Below are positions 11,688-23,600 of a stretch of DNA of 64,000 nt, piece by piece (the stretch's first letter is position 1; each line of letters begins with the position of its first letter). A program made the position numbers and the translations under genes. Source of the stretch: Celoporthe dispersa (Eukaryota > Ascomycota > Sordariomycetes > Diaporthales > Cryphonectriaceae); assembly GCA_016584495.1 (NCBI GenBank), contig WAID01000013.1:2294001-2358000 (forward strand), written 5' to 3'. The notes beneath the pieces are model-generated. The model ran no database searches, was not told the DNA's origin, and saw nothing but the letters and a program-made list of their open reading frames with translations.

Positions 11688-14053
11688 ATGGAGTCCGAAA
11701 TCAGGTCGATCATTCCCAACATCGATCCGGTCGTTTCCGAGTACTCGGCTGGCTACCTCACACATGCCTCGACCTCCTGGGCTGGTGACGAGGATCAGGC
11801 AGGCCCATCTCCGCTCGCCGAGGCGGCCTCCGTCGTGACAGAGCTGCTCCTCTCCGCCTCGGGTGATCCGGACGCCAAGAAGCAGGACAAGATCCGGGAG
11901 CTGGTAGAGAAATGGGTTGCCAGATACGACGAGGCCAACGGGTCCGCAGAGCGGAAGGGGCCTGCCGTGCGGAGGCTGGACCAGACCATCCAGGTCGGCG
12001 CCCAGAACACCATGTCGTCCACCTTGGCCGTGGCTACCGGTGCCGTGGACCTCGAGGCTGCGAACGCCAGGAAGGTGGAGTCCAAGGTTGACCGCAAGAA
12101 GCTGGAGAAGGCAGAGCGGAAGATCGCCGCAAAGCAGCAGAAGAAGACCTTCAAGACCGTCGAGTATGAGGCTTCGCGGCTGCTCGACCAGCCAGACTCG
12201 ACCCAGTCATACGAGGAGTTCTACATGGCTGTCAACCCGCTGCAGGCCTTCAGCTCTGGCGGCAAGTCCAAGGACATCAAGATCGACAACATTGACGTTT
12301 CCATCGGCGGCCAAAGAATCCTGACAGATACCACATTTACCCTGGCGTACGGCCATCGTTATGGTCTGGTCGGTAACAACGGTGTTGGTAATCTACGTTG
12401 CTGCGGGCCCTGTCTCGCAGAGAGGTTCCCATCCCCACACATATCTCTATCCTTCACGTCGAGCAAGAGGTACGTCCCCCCCCCCCCCCGGGTGACTGTT
12501 TGGGCGAAAAAAATTGACCTTTCCATAGATCACTGGTGACGATACCCCCGCTATACAAGCTGTCCTCGACGCAGATGTCTGGCGAAAAGTGCTCCTGAGG
12601 GACGAGGCTGTAAGTGACCTCTCCTCAGCCTCAATCTGTCGTTAGGTTGATTCTGACATGTACTGCAGGAAATTACCAAGAAGCTGGCCGAGATAGAAGA
12701 GCAGAGGTCTACCATGGCAGATACATCACAGGACGCCGCGAGGTTAGACCGCGACCGCGAGGCCCAGGACCAGAAACTTGTCGACGTCCAGTCTAAGCTT
12801 GCAGAGATGGAGTCAGACAAGGCGGAGTCAAGAGCAGCGAGCATCTTGGCCGGCCTCGGCTTCTCGCCAGAGCGACAGCAGTTCGCCACCAAGACCTTCT
12901 CTGGTGGTTGGCGCATGCGTCTCGCGCTTGCCAGGGCGCTCTTCTGCGAGCCCGATCTCTTGCTTCTCGACGAACCGTCCAACATGTTGGACGTCCCTCC
13001 ATCACCTTCCTGTCCAACTACCTACAAGGTTACCCCAGCACGGTGCTCGTCGTCTCCCACGACAGGGCCTTCCTGGACGAGGTGGCCACCGACATTATCC
13101 ACCAGCACAGCCAGCGCCTCGACTACTACCGCGGGGCCAACTTCGCGTCCTTCTACGCGACCAAGGAGGAGCGCAAGAAGACGGCCAAGCGCGAGTACGA
13201 GAAACAGATGGCGGAGCGCGCACACCTGCAGGCCTTCATCGACAAGTTCCGCTACAACGCGGCCAAGTCATCCGAGGCGCAGTCCCGCATCAAGAAGCTC
13301 GAGCGCATGCCGGTGCTCGAGGCGCCCGAGGCCGAGTACAGCGTGCACTTCAAGTTCCCAGATGTCGAGAAGCTGTCGCCGCCCATCGTGCAGATGTCGG
13401 GCGTCACCTTTGGCTACACCAAGGACAAGATCCTGCTGCGCAACGTGGACCTGGACGTGCAGCTCGACAGCCGGATCGGCATCGTGGGCCCCAACGGCGC
13501 CGGCAAGACCACCGTCCTCAAGCTGCTCATCGGCAAGCTCAGCCCCTCGTCGGGCCTCATCACGCAGCACCCGCGCCTGCGCGTCGGCTTCTTCGCCCAG
13601 CACCACGTCGACGCCCTCGACCTCACCACATCCGCCGTCTCCTTCATGGCCAAGAACTACCCGGGCAAGACCGACGAGGAGTACCGGCGCACCCTCGGCG
13701 CCTTCGGCATCACGGGTACCACCGGCCTACAGAAGATGGGCCTGCTCTCCGGAGGTCAAAAGTCCCGTGTCGCCTTCGCCTGCCTGGCCCTGACGAACCC
13801 GCAGATCCTCGTCCTCGACGAGCCGTCCAACCACCTCGACATCGAGGCCATGGACGCCCTCTCCGACGCCCTGCAGGAGTTCCAGGGCGGCGTGCTGATG
13901 GTCAGCCACGACGTGACCATGCTCCAGACCGTGTGCACCAGCCTGTGGGTGTGCGAGGGCGGCACGGTGGAGAAGTTCGACGGCACGGTAGCGGACTACA
14001 AGAAGAGGATTACGGCCCAGGCGGACGCGCAGGGCGTCGTTGCAAAACATTAA
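11688..14053 (+). CDS. gcn20: Gcn20-type ABC-F ATPase (two introns, two single-base frameshifts)
   Basis: Cytosolic ABC-F protein with two ATPase cassettes and no membrane segments. Yeast Gcn20 binds Gcn1 on ribosomes and helps uncharged tRNA activate the Gcn2 kinase. Exons are 11688-12469, 12529-12609 and 12669-14053, with 59-bp introns (gtacgt..atag and gtaagt..gcag). The N-terminal half carries the Gcn1-binding-type helical region. Cassette 1 has Walker A GNNGVGKST, signature FSGGWRMRLALARAL and LLLLDEPSNMLD. Cassette 2 has GPNGAGKTT, LLSGGQKSRVAFA and LVLDEPSNHLD. One base is missing in Walker A (AA at 12390-12391, should be AAA) and one after LLLLDEPSNMLDV (CCC at 12995-12997). With both added the product is 749 aa, the usual Gcn20 size. 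ATG 11688 opens the conserved N-terminus. It converges with the next gene. Confidence 0.93.
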
Positions 14054-14908
14054 GCAGGAGGAGGAAGAAGAAAATGCACCGGCATCTATCTACGCTAGAT
14101 CTAAACCTAGATGCAATAAGAGCCTGTTGCGCAGAATGTTTTTTTTTTTGGGTCCACGCTCAAGTTCTCTCCATCACTTGCGTGCAATACCAGTAAATCG
14201 AAGGCCGCTGCAAAGAACATCAGCACAGCATAAAGACCTTGCAACAAGTCGAATGCTTGGACTAGTACTGTCTTCAATCATGCCTCTGAACTGAAGGGGA
14301 TACAAAACACCCTTCTAGAGCCAGCGTCTACCTGACGTCTAGTCTCTATTTCTAAACGCCACGAAATGTAGGATATCATCAAACACCTCTCCCACCAAAA
14401 AAGAAGAAAACCCAATATTGAATGCACGCTCTGAAACTTCTCTTTTGTCTCTGTCTCTCTCTTTTCTCTCTTTCTCCCATCTCCCCTCTACACACCTACA
14501 CTAGCAACACTAAAAATCCTCGAGCCGAAACAAAACCCACGACGAGCCACGCTGTACGGCCTTCCGGTATCTGACGTCGGAGGACCGGATGTCTGAATAA
14601 TGCTTTGGTCTTGTTATGACAAGAACAGTTCCAAATCCAGAAAGCCTTTCTTTCTTTTTTTTTTTTTTTTTTTTTTTTGTTACGTGCGGCTGGCTTGTGA
14701 GATAGCCAGGTAGCCATGCTGCAGATGCACATTGGTCGAAAAGTCCCAAACCCGAGCCACTCCCACCTCGGGTTTATCAAGAACGCAGAGAAGCCAGCCA
14801 AGATCCTCTCCGGGAGTTTTTGCTTCTTCTTTTTTCTTTTTCTTTTTCTTCCCCCTTGCTTCATCACGCACCTACCCTAGACTCCAAGCTCAAAGGCCAC
14901 CTAGACAC
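14054..14908. other. Convergent intergenic region (3' ends of gcn20 and SRP40-like gene)
   Basis: Holds the two facing 3' UTRs. Pyrimidine-rich at 14430-14490, with a T24 run at 14655-14678. No gene seen. Confidence 0.6.
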
Positions 14909-16294
14909 CTAGTCATCAAACTTGATGCCATTCCGAGCATACATGTCGATGGCGCCCCACGGTAGGCACCGCGCTTCTTCTTGTTCTTCTCCTTGGTGAA
15001 GCCCTTGCCCTTGGTGACGATCAGGTCCTCGTGCGCCTTCTTGCCCCAGCCGTGGCCGTTGTCCTCGAACCGGTTGGACCTGAACCTGTCGTCGACCACA
15101 ATGTCCCTGCGGATGCGAGAGAAGGGCTCGTTCTGCGCCTTGGGCGGCGGGGCCCGCCGCTGCCGCGGTTGTTCTTCTTGAGGGTGGCTGGTTCGGGCGG
15201 CAGGGGCGGGTAGATGTCGGGCGACGTCTTGCCCATGGTCACGGAGGAGTCGGAGCCGTTCTTGGCGGGCGGGGAGGCTTCCCTCTTGACGGGGGCGTCC
15301 GGGTCGGAGTCGGAGCTGGAGTCTGAGGAAGAGTCCGAGGAGCCGGACTCGGGGAGTTTCGTCTGGGCAGCCTTCTCGAGGGTCTTTTCGTCTTCGTCGC
15401 TGGAGCTGTCGCTGTCGCTGTCTGAATCGGAGCTGTCGGAATCGGACTATAGACGATACCGTGTCAGAAGGGAGAGAGACGGGCAGATGACAAAGTACTC
15501 TGCGATGATGGGGGAACGCACGCTGTCCTTCTCAGCCTTAACGTCAGCCTTCTTCTGAGCAGCCGAATCCTCCTCCTCCTCCTCCTCATCGCTCTCGTCC
15601 GACGACGAGCTCTCGTCAGAGGACTCATCATCCGAGGACTCGGCCTCCGCCTTCTTCTGCTTCTTGGCCTGCGGCTTCTCGTCCTCCGAGCTGCTGGAGG
15701 ACTCGTCGCTCGAATCATCCGAATCAGAGCTGGAGCTCGACTCCAGGTCGGAAGAGTCACTCTCGGAAGCAGCCTTGCGCTTCAGCGGGTTGGCCGCGGC
15801 CGCAGGAACAGCGGCGCCCAGGCCAGCCCTGGCGGGAGCCTCGTCCTCGCTATCACTGCTGTCGCTATCGCTACTGTCGGAGCTGTCCGAATCGGCGGCG
15901 GCGGCGGCAGCTCCCTTGGCGGGCGTCTCGGCATCCTTCATCTCGACATCGCTCTCATCGTCGCTGCTGCTGCTGCTGCTGTCGCTGTCGCTGTCGCTGC
16001 TGTCCGAGTCGTCTGCTGCGGAGGCGGGCGTCGTGGCGCTGCTGCCGTACTTGGAAAAGATCTCCACGAGCGTCTGCTGCCCGCTGTCCTCCTGCCCAGC
16101 CGCCGCCGCCGCCCAGCCGTTCTGCTTGCGCTCCCGCTGGAGGGCCGTGTGCGCGGTGGCGAGCTGGTGGGCCTGGAGGAAGTTCTCGACGAGGTCGAGC
16201 AGCTGTGCGGGAGGGGCTTCGACGGCCGCCTTCTTCGTCTTCTTGGAGGAGGAGGAGGAGGAGGCCGTGGGGCCTTGCTCTTGGACTTGGCCAT
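14909..16294 (-). CDS. SRP40/Nopp140-like nucleolar phosphoprotein (one intron, three single-base frameshifts)
   Basis: Nucleolar chaperone-like protein of the SRP40/Nopp140 family, linked to snoRNP and pre-rRNA maturation. The N-terminus has a LisH-like helix (LLDLVENFLQAHQLATAHTA). The centre is long acidic Ser/Asp/Glu tracts separated by basic KKQKK/AKK linkers, the family's CK2-target pattern. The C-terminus is the conserved SRP40 domain (NEPFSRIRRDIVVDDRFRSN, then VTKGKGFTKEKNKKKRG, ending NGIKFDD). The intron is 15447-15521 (gtgcgt..tatag). One base is missing in each of three runs: GGGG 16269-16272, GGGG 15149-15152 and CCCC 14955-14958. With these added it is 437 aa and ends at TAG 14909-14911. 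I chose ATG 16294 (MAKSKSK), though in-frame ATGs at 16384 and 16387 would add about 30 residues. Confidence 0.9.
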
Positions 16295-17392
16295 CGCGGG
16301 GCTTTTCTCGCCGCTGGACGGGATGGCGATCGTGGCGGTGGTGGTGTTGTTGTTTGTAAAGAGCCAGGCTGGAGGTCTAGACATCAAATGGTGACGACGG
16401 CCGAGATCGGGTGAGTACTGTGTAGCAGTGACACTTCAATTACAGGTGAGGTGAAGGTGAGAAAGAGAAAGAGAGAAGGCAGCAATGGGTCGTGTGCGCG
16501 TGGGCCACCAGAACTTTCTGGTCTGAATCGTCTCCGTATCCGCGGCACAAGAGAGAACCCCCAGGAGAGAAAAAAAAAAAAGAAAAAAATTTGGTCCCAC
16601 CTTGCAAAAAGGTCTTATCGGCCAGACATTCCTCATTGATAAGACATCTTGCAGGGGTCTGGCCCTCCCAAAGTGCAGCAGACCTTCAATACTAAAGTAA
16701 TCAACAGTTATTTTATGTCTTGCCTCGCTGTCCAAGCTCTATGAATTTTCGCTTTTAGAAATTGAGAGCACTGCAGCGAGACTCTCCATTGAATTTCTCC
16801 TAAATATAGGCCAGAGTAGACCCATCCGTGCCCTCACGGTAGCATAGCATCCCGTAGAGATACCTTCGCTCTGGAGGACCACTCACTCCCACTACAGACA
16901 ATACAGGGCCGGAAAACACAGTTACATTCGTACAATATTATATTAATTTGTTTATCGGGATGCTGCTCTTTCTATGGGAATACCAACATCTAATCCTGGT
17001 AGCTCTGACCCTTGGTGCATTCCTGACACTCTGTGAGAGAAGGTAAGCACTTCCCGCCTCTGAACAAGCCATGCTTGTAATGCCACTTGATGTGGTACCG
17101 TGCAGCGGCATGAGGTCGTGGTACCAAGCAATTCATATCCATAATTCTTGCGCCGCCGCTAGCCGTTGGACAAAGTAATGACCGGAACTCCGTCTTCCTG
17201 CTCCCAAGCCCCTCCCAAGTCATGCTAAGAACTCCGAGCCCATCCCCACTATTGACACAAAGACGCAGAGCCAAAGGCGCGGGGACCTGAACCTGCTGGA
17301 ACCCGCCCATGGCAGAGGAAAACATATGTTGAACATGTATGTACTGATCGGTGCTCTGCGCTCTCGCCGGGATCTCCTTCATTACACCCTCT
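16295..17392. other. Intergenic: SRP40-like promoter and GH16 3' flank
   Basis: No gene seen. Contains an A-rich stretch (16570-16590) and AT-rich DNA at 16930-16955. A frame continues from the GH16 gene to 16990, but only because of the frameshift in that gene. Confidence 0.5.
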
Positions 17393-18649
17393 CTAAAGGG
17401 CAACAAGCGCAAACATGAAGGTGCACACCAAGGCCAGGTTGACAACAGGCTTCTGGCCTGCGTTGTCAGCCACTGGTGCCGACGTCTGGGAGCTGGCGGA
17501 GATCGAATCCGAGGTCTGCGCCACAGGTCTCGTCGCCTGAGCGGTTCCGATCGACTGGCTGACAGCCAGGGTGGTCGTGGCGCCGGTGGTGCCCGCAGCA
17601 GACGTGACGGTCGATAGCGTCGTTGCAGTACTCTGAGTGCTGCTGACGGCGCTGTCGGTCGTCGAGGAGGGGCGCTGCTGGTGCTAGTGCTGGCGACGGC
17701 GCTGCTGCTGCTGCTGCCATCACCACCGCTGCTGCTGCCGCCGGAGCCCATGTTGACCTGGATGCTCTCCATGGTGCCAGACTGGTCGGTGTACTGGTAC
17801 GAGACGGCGTCGGCGACGCCGTTGGACGAGTCCTGGATCACGACGCTCTTGTAGTATGCGATGAAGGGCGCCTGAGACCAGTCCGGCTTGCCGCCGGCCC
17901 ATTCGACGGTGGTGCCTTCCGCGCTGGAGCAGCCTCCGCACCAGGTGCCGAGCTTGACCTGCATCGGGGTCTGTGGGTAGACGTCCTCGTTGCCGGCATA
18001 GGTCAAGGTCCGCAGGGCGGTGCCGTCGACCTTCCAGACCAGCTCTGTCGGGGACCAGTCGATGGTGTACGTGTGCGTCTCGGTCTGCGGGCTGGCCACG
18101 CTGAGGTCGACCTCGTTCACGCCGTACGCCATGTCGTGGCTGGAGAAGTAGTTGCTCTGGCCGAACGAGTTCTTGTCCGAACCCCGAGCCACTCCCAGTC
18201 GATCTCGTCCTGGTCGTCGCTCTCCAGGAAGAAGGTGGTGACTATGCCTTGGCCCGCGGCCACCTGTATGGTCACGTCGACGGTGCCAAAGAAGAGGTAG
18301 TTGTTCGAGGTGAAGGACGGGGCCTGGCCTGCCGAGGAAATGGAGAACACGGCACCTTCTGAGCCGTATGTCACGCCCGAGCCAGAGGCCTCGGCGAAGA
18401 CGTCACTCGCGCCCTGTGTGAAGTCGACGGTGACCTTCTGGGAGCCGAAGGCCGGGTCAACGGGGCAGGCTGTTTCTTCACGTTAGCCAGCTCCGAGTGA
18501 CGCCTGGGGAGAAAGGCCCGGGGGGTTTGATTTGTGTGACAACCTACCATTCACACCCTCCTTGAGGGGTTGCAGGCACTGGTGATTTGGGCAGCAGCAG
18601 AGGCCGCGAAGGCCACAGCAGCCGTGACAGTGGCTAGTCGAGAGCCCAT
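17393..18649 (-). CDS. GH16 Crh-type chitin-glucan transglycosylase, GPI-anchored (one intron, three single-base frameshifts)
   Basis: Secreted cell-wall enzyme of the Crh/Utr2/Crf1 group of GH16, which moves chitin ends onto beta-glucan. A signal peptide (VTAAVAFAASAAA) precedes a Cys-rich N-terminus (CNPLKEGVNACPVDPAFG). The catalytic motif is DEIDWEWLG (nucleophile and acid/base glutamates of the EIDxE signature), followed by TYTIDWSP and KLGTWCGGCSSAEGT. The tail is Ser/Thr-rich and ends in a hydrophobic segment, as for a GPI anchor. Intron 18470-18547 splits the Ala codon before CPVDPAFG. One base is missing in each of GGGG 18566-18569, CCCC 18182-18185 and GGGG 17668-17671. With these added it is 393 aa, start ATG 18649, stop TAG 17393-17395. 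Without them the Ser/Thr tail is replaced by a spurious Arg-rich extension to 16990. Confidence 0.9.
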
Positions 18650-21600
18650 CTTGTTGTGGACGCGAGTGTTGTTCTGCTCTATATCTTGCTCAAGAGCCCG
18701 GTGCGGCAGCCAGAGAGGTGTTGTTTTTTTTTCTTTCCCCTTTTTCTTCTTCTCTCTGCGCTCCTCTTCGTATATGAAGCCGAGCAGCCGGGGAGAGGGT
18801 GGTCTGTGTGTGGTGAGGGTGTCTCCTACAAGTAGTAAAGAGGCAGAGAATTTGCAAGATAGACTTGAGATGATGATCAGTACCCAAGTGCAAGGCGGAC
18901 TTGAGACGCTGAGGCGAGTAGTGGCAGTGACAGCGGAGGCCCAAGTGAATGGGTGGTGGTGGTGGTGGTGGTGGTGAAGGGTAACCAGAGCAAGTGATGT
19001 TTACAAGTAAAGGCTTTCACAGCAATGACAGACTTGCTTTTATGGTAGTCACAGTAGAGAGAGTGTGTGACGGTGAAGAAGGAGGGGGATGGATTTATGA
19101 AAAGGGAAACAACCACGTGCTAAATCGTGGGTTGGGAAGGAGGAGACGGTAGGGTATTTATTTAAACATGTTGTGAAGAAAGTGTGGAGCACCGTGTGTG
19201 TACTGATCATCGTGGTTGTTTTCTTGCGCGTGGGTGTGGTGGGTTTGTGGGTGGGCGCAAGTGTGTGTGGTGTGTGTGTGTGTTAATGTGTGTGTGGTGG
19301 GAGGAGGAGAAGGGACCCTTTTCCCTGCCTGCACTAAGATCCTCCTAGTGCTTGTCAAGATGTCAGACTAAGTCCCCCAGCCTCAATATTCCTTTCCTTC
19401 CCGGGGAAAGGACGAGCGGGTCCTCAAAAGGTACACTCGTACTAGGACGGACACGAAATGCCCCATGGCTCCTCTTCCTCCCTCTCTGAGTCACATCGAG
19501 TGGTGTGAGAGTGAGAGAGAACGGCGCCCGGCAGCAGCGATGAGGGGTCGTGAGGGCAGGCGTTGCTGACGATAGCCCCAGCTTGGTCACAATTACCTGC
19601 ATATGATACATAATATTTGCCCAGCCAGCACTTTTTGTTACCGGAGTCTCCGCTCTTGTTTCCCCCTCCTCCTCTCCCCGGTTTTTACAGGTGGGCTGGG
19701 AACCTGGCGTCGGTAGTAGAAAAGGGCAGCAGCCATGACATGGGTGTGTGTGGCCCAGGGCATCGGTATTCCAGGGTCCAGGAGGCTGAGTGGTTGGGCG
19801 ACCTGCCTTCCCTCTGTTGATGGACCTTGGTTGCCAACCAACCCCTGGCTCTCGGCTCTTCGTGATCGTTATGGTCACCATGCCCAGGTAGGCACACCTG
19901 CCTTGGTTGGTTGTGGTGCCACCGATACGATGTTGGGTCAGAGGAAAACATACACATCAGCTGCTTCTCGTGTAGCGTCATCGTGTTTTCTCAGGTTCTG
20001 GCGGCTGACTGTGCTCGCGTCTGTCTGCCAGCTGCTCTCCTCATGTTTCGGAAGGTGACAGAGGCGACAAGAGGTTGTCTCTCTTTCCCTCTCTCTTTCC
20101 CTCTCTCTCTCTCGTTTCTTGATGGATCGAGTGCGAGTAGTGTGTTGGGTGGTTAGGACAGGTACTTTGGTAGGTGGCTGGGGAGGTGGAGTGTCATGAA
20201 ATCATCCATCGCCCCCGCTCCTCTCAGGTCGACGTTACACGTTGAGCCCACATTTCAGCATGTATCCTTCCATAGGGTGAGGGCAGGTAATTCTCTCGAG
20301 ACATTGCTGCAAGAGACTGACGGGATCTGGGGTCAGAACAATGATGGTGGTGGGGTTGGGAGAGGCTATCTTTTTTTCTCTCTTTCTTTTTCCTCCTTCT
20401 TCTCCCACCTGCCCCTAAAGCCGGCCTACCACATTCCCACCGCTACAGCGGACTTGGAGTTAGCGGACCACCGACGACCCCGCCTGATAAGCTTAAACGA
20501 TATAATGAGAAGTGCCCCAGGGCCGCCCATATCCCGTATCGGTGTGGATACAGTCCCACCACAAAGTGTACATCCTCATCTTCTCGAGGACGCAAGACAG
20601 CGAAGACCGCTGCGGACAAGAAAGAAGAAGAAAAAGATCATCGCCCTGGATGTCCCAGAACACCGTGCGTGGAACGTCGCACCCACCACTCTTGTTAACC
20701 TGCGGCACCTGATCCCTCGAGCCTGGTCGCAAAACATGTGAAACCTACAAGGGGGCAGCGTCCTCTCCCGCCGCAGACAAACCTTCTCTGCCCACCACTA
20801 AAGAAAATAGTGTGTGACCAGTAAGGTGCGTCGGTCTCGAGACTCTGTTGCTGTACGACCAGAGATGCGCATCATCAGTGGTTGGCCTCCCGCAACGTTC
20901 CATCAGGTCTTTTACCCACAACTGGCAAGCTGCAGAGCATGGTGCACACACCACACACCTCGCTTGCCTCCTCAAAATGGGGTGATCGGACGTGCCGGTT
21001 CATCCGTCACATGCAATCCTGCCCCAACCTTTTTGCCCTGTAGACTTGTCACTGCGGTGTATCCTAGCAAATCATAGTAGATTCCAGGAACAAAAGAAGC
21101 TCAAGTCTCTGTAGTACTGTTTCGATGACTTGGTACTGTTGACAGTATAATTAGGTTTTAATATACATGACATCCTTTCGTTTGAAGTTGAGAGCAGGAC
21201 TGCGACCAAGGACAGGAAGGATAGATTAAGTGGTCAGGAGTTGATTTTCTCACCCATCTCTAGGCTGCCTGTATGAGGCTGTAGGTCTCCTGGATGCCCC
21301 AGCGATCATATATCATTTTCTGACCACAAAGCAGCCTCCAGCAGCTCAACCCCTCCCGCCGGCTCATAACCCAGCGCGGCTCGTATTCCCTTCAACAGCT
21401 AGCCCATGGGATAAATGACAGCCTTCCGAGAAGCTCTCTCTACACGGCACGTCATGTTACACGCTTGCGCGTGCGCCGCTTGCCAGCCTATCACGACTGT
21501 CTCTCCCCAGAGCCAGGGGCCGTGGTAATACAAGTGCCCCAGGCGGGAGGCTTTGATGATGATGAGCCAAGCAGACAAGGGCTGTGACGCCCTCGAGGTG

Positions 21601-23600
21601 CACAAAGAGCTCACCGTTCTTGATGTAGAACGGCGAGCAAAAGCATGTTCAGGGCCGGGTAGGTGTATTAACTTGTTAAACAACGGGAAAACCCCTTCAG
21701 TGCATTCTCACCGGACTGTTATATATATGAACCTGTTGTTTCACTTTGCGAGGCAAATTTGTTTTTGTGTTTTGTTTCAAACTCAAAAATTACCTCCGCA
21801 GACTATAAACTTGTTGATATGTTTGATATTGATAGTACCGCGGCTGGCCATCTGAATACTGTTGCTTTATCCATCTGCAATATGCTCTGCACACGCTCAA
21901 GGTTCAACAATGTATACCCAAAACCATGTTGGGAATTCAGCTTCCACGGTCTAGCTTAGAGCCGGCGAGACGTTAGGCAACTGGAAAAGTACGACCACTG
22001 CTACAATAGAAAGGCTACCTTATGTTAGTGAAAGGACATATAATGTCTCTGTGCGAATTCCACCCTGAGACACCCACCCAATAGCTCGGCAAGCCTACAG
22101 CGGAAGACGTACTTGCACTTCCGATCCGAATAGTGTGCGAGAGTTACTGTGTCTTGCTATTCATGGGTGCCGAAACAAGCGACCAAACGCCCGGTCCTCG
22201 GCTTGGGTATACGTGTGACCTACGTGGAGGCAACGGACAATCATCTTTCTTGCTGGTGAGCTGGCTGCTTGTCGACGAGTGTCACAGAAAAGGCCGTCGG
22301 CCTGTCTCAGTAGACGATGCAAACGCCCGTATACCCGGTTACAAATGGTCGCCAAATGAGGCAGGTTAAGGAAATCTGGAGTTGTCAATTGGGCTGGTTG
22401 TTTGCATCGCCGGCTTCTCATCGGAGTCCTACGGCGTCGTCTGGTGAGCTTTACTGCACACAACCTACCTCTTACTCTCGCCAGCGAATCCTCACGCTTT
22501 TTCCTTCGCCTACACTTGCGAGATCTGCCGCGCGGCTCCCCTTTTGCCTGTCCCACGTCGCCCCGGGTACCTGCGTGTCTGCTCTTCTCACAGAACCGAG
22601 TCCGCAGTCGCACAGCGTTCCGAAGTACGATTCAGCCTCGTGTCTCCCAGGAGTAGCAGCACTCGGATGGGCTACCAGATGCTCGGCAGGTCGCGGACTG
22701 GGATAATTTTCGCCGCAATGATGGACGGACTGGGCTGCAGGGTAGCGATGTGGCCCTTGGCTCCAACCGAGGTGATGATGGTGATCCTGCTCGCTCTACA
22801 AGTAACCTAGGTTAGTCCTCCTTCTCTGTCCTCGTCTCCTGTAGAAGACAAGTCGTCTCTTGATATCATTACTTCTTGCGCGCTTGACCATGAGAGTGTC
22901 TACTCAACGAAGGACCACAGCCGGGCTATGTGGGCTCACCGTATTCCTAGCTGCCTCTGACCCAAGACCTCGAAGCCCGTAGATATTTGACGACGTCGAG
23001 ACTGAAGGAGTCAATCCCTTGGGTAGACACAAGATATTTGATCGAGCCGCCCTGCGAAGACCTCGCGCAACCAAAAGCCTCTCCACCCAGCAAGCACATC
23101 ACCCTCGGCCAGGACAACTCATCCTGACTCTTGAAGCTTTTTCTATTCGGACGTGCGGTCCAGGCGCCGCTGAGTCTAAATGGTGGAGGGCGGGGACGGT
23201 AAGTCAGGTACATAGTAAAGCTCTTTCGGGTTGGACCTATGACGAAGATGGTGGTGTGGTGCGGAGAACCCTCACCCTTGCTCTATACGAGATCGACGTC
23301 TGTGTGTGACTGTGACAGGGAGCTTTCTGTGTGCTTCTTTCCCTCCCTCTTGGCGAGGTAACCGTGAACCTGCATTGTCAAGAAGTTTAATCACCCTGGT
23401 ACTGGCTCTGGATGGAGAGATTACCGGGCTCACTTCATCCCGGCCTCTGGAACCTTGAGCTGCCTTGCGACTCGAACCTGCAGACAGCGGTGTATCACAG
23501 CAGGTCTCTCCCCTTTACCTTGCCTTGCCCGACGGTCTCCCCTCCGACCTCCTCCCATTCCCACTTTTCCCGCAGACACCACCAACAAGCAGAGCTCACG
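18650..23600. other. 5 kb gene-poor divergent region between GH16 and MFS genes
   Basis: No supported gene. It contains CA/GT-rich DNA (19196-19310), pyrimidine tracts (20078-20115 and 20370-20405) and an AT-richer part (21080-22060). The longest frame (20196-20741) includes a translated pyrimidine tract and shows no domain. It should include the promoters of both flanking genes. Confidence 0.55.

Noticed and set aside
12778..14196. 472-codon frame on the + strand
   Set aside because: Overlaps gcn20 exon 3 in the wrong frame and is Arg/Pro-rich nonsense; the correct frame carries the ABC motifs.
15664..16359. 231-codon Ser/Leu-rich frame on the + strand
   Set aside because: Antisense of the Ser/Asp tracts of the SRP40-like gene.
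16990..17392. C-terminal extension of the GH16 protein
   Set aside because: Arises only from the missing base at 17668-17671; the other frame gives the expected Ser/Thr-rich GPI tail ending at 17393.
23462..23490. Reverse-strand ggttcgagtc resembling a tRNA T-loop
   Set aside because: Flanking bases cannot form the T-stem or acceptor stem.
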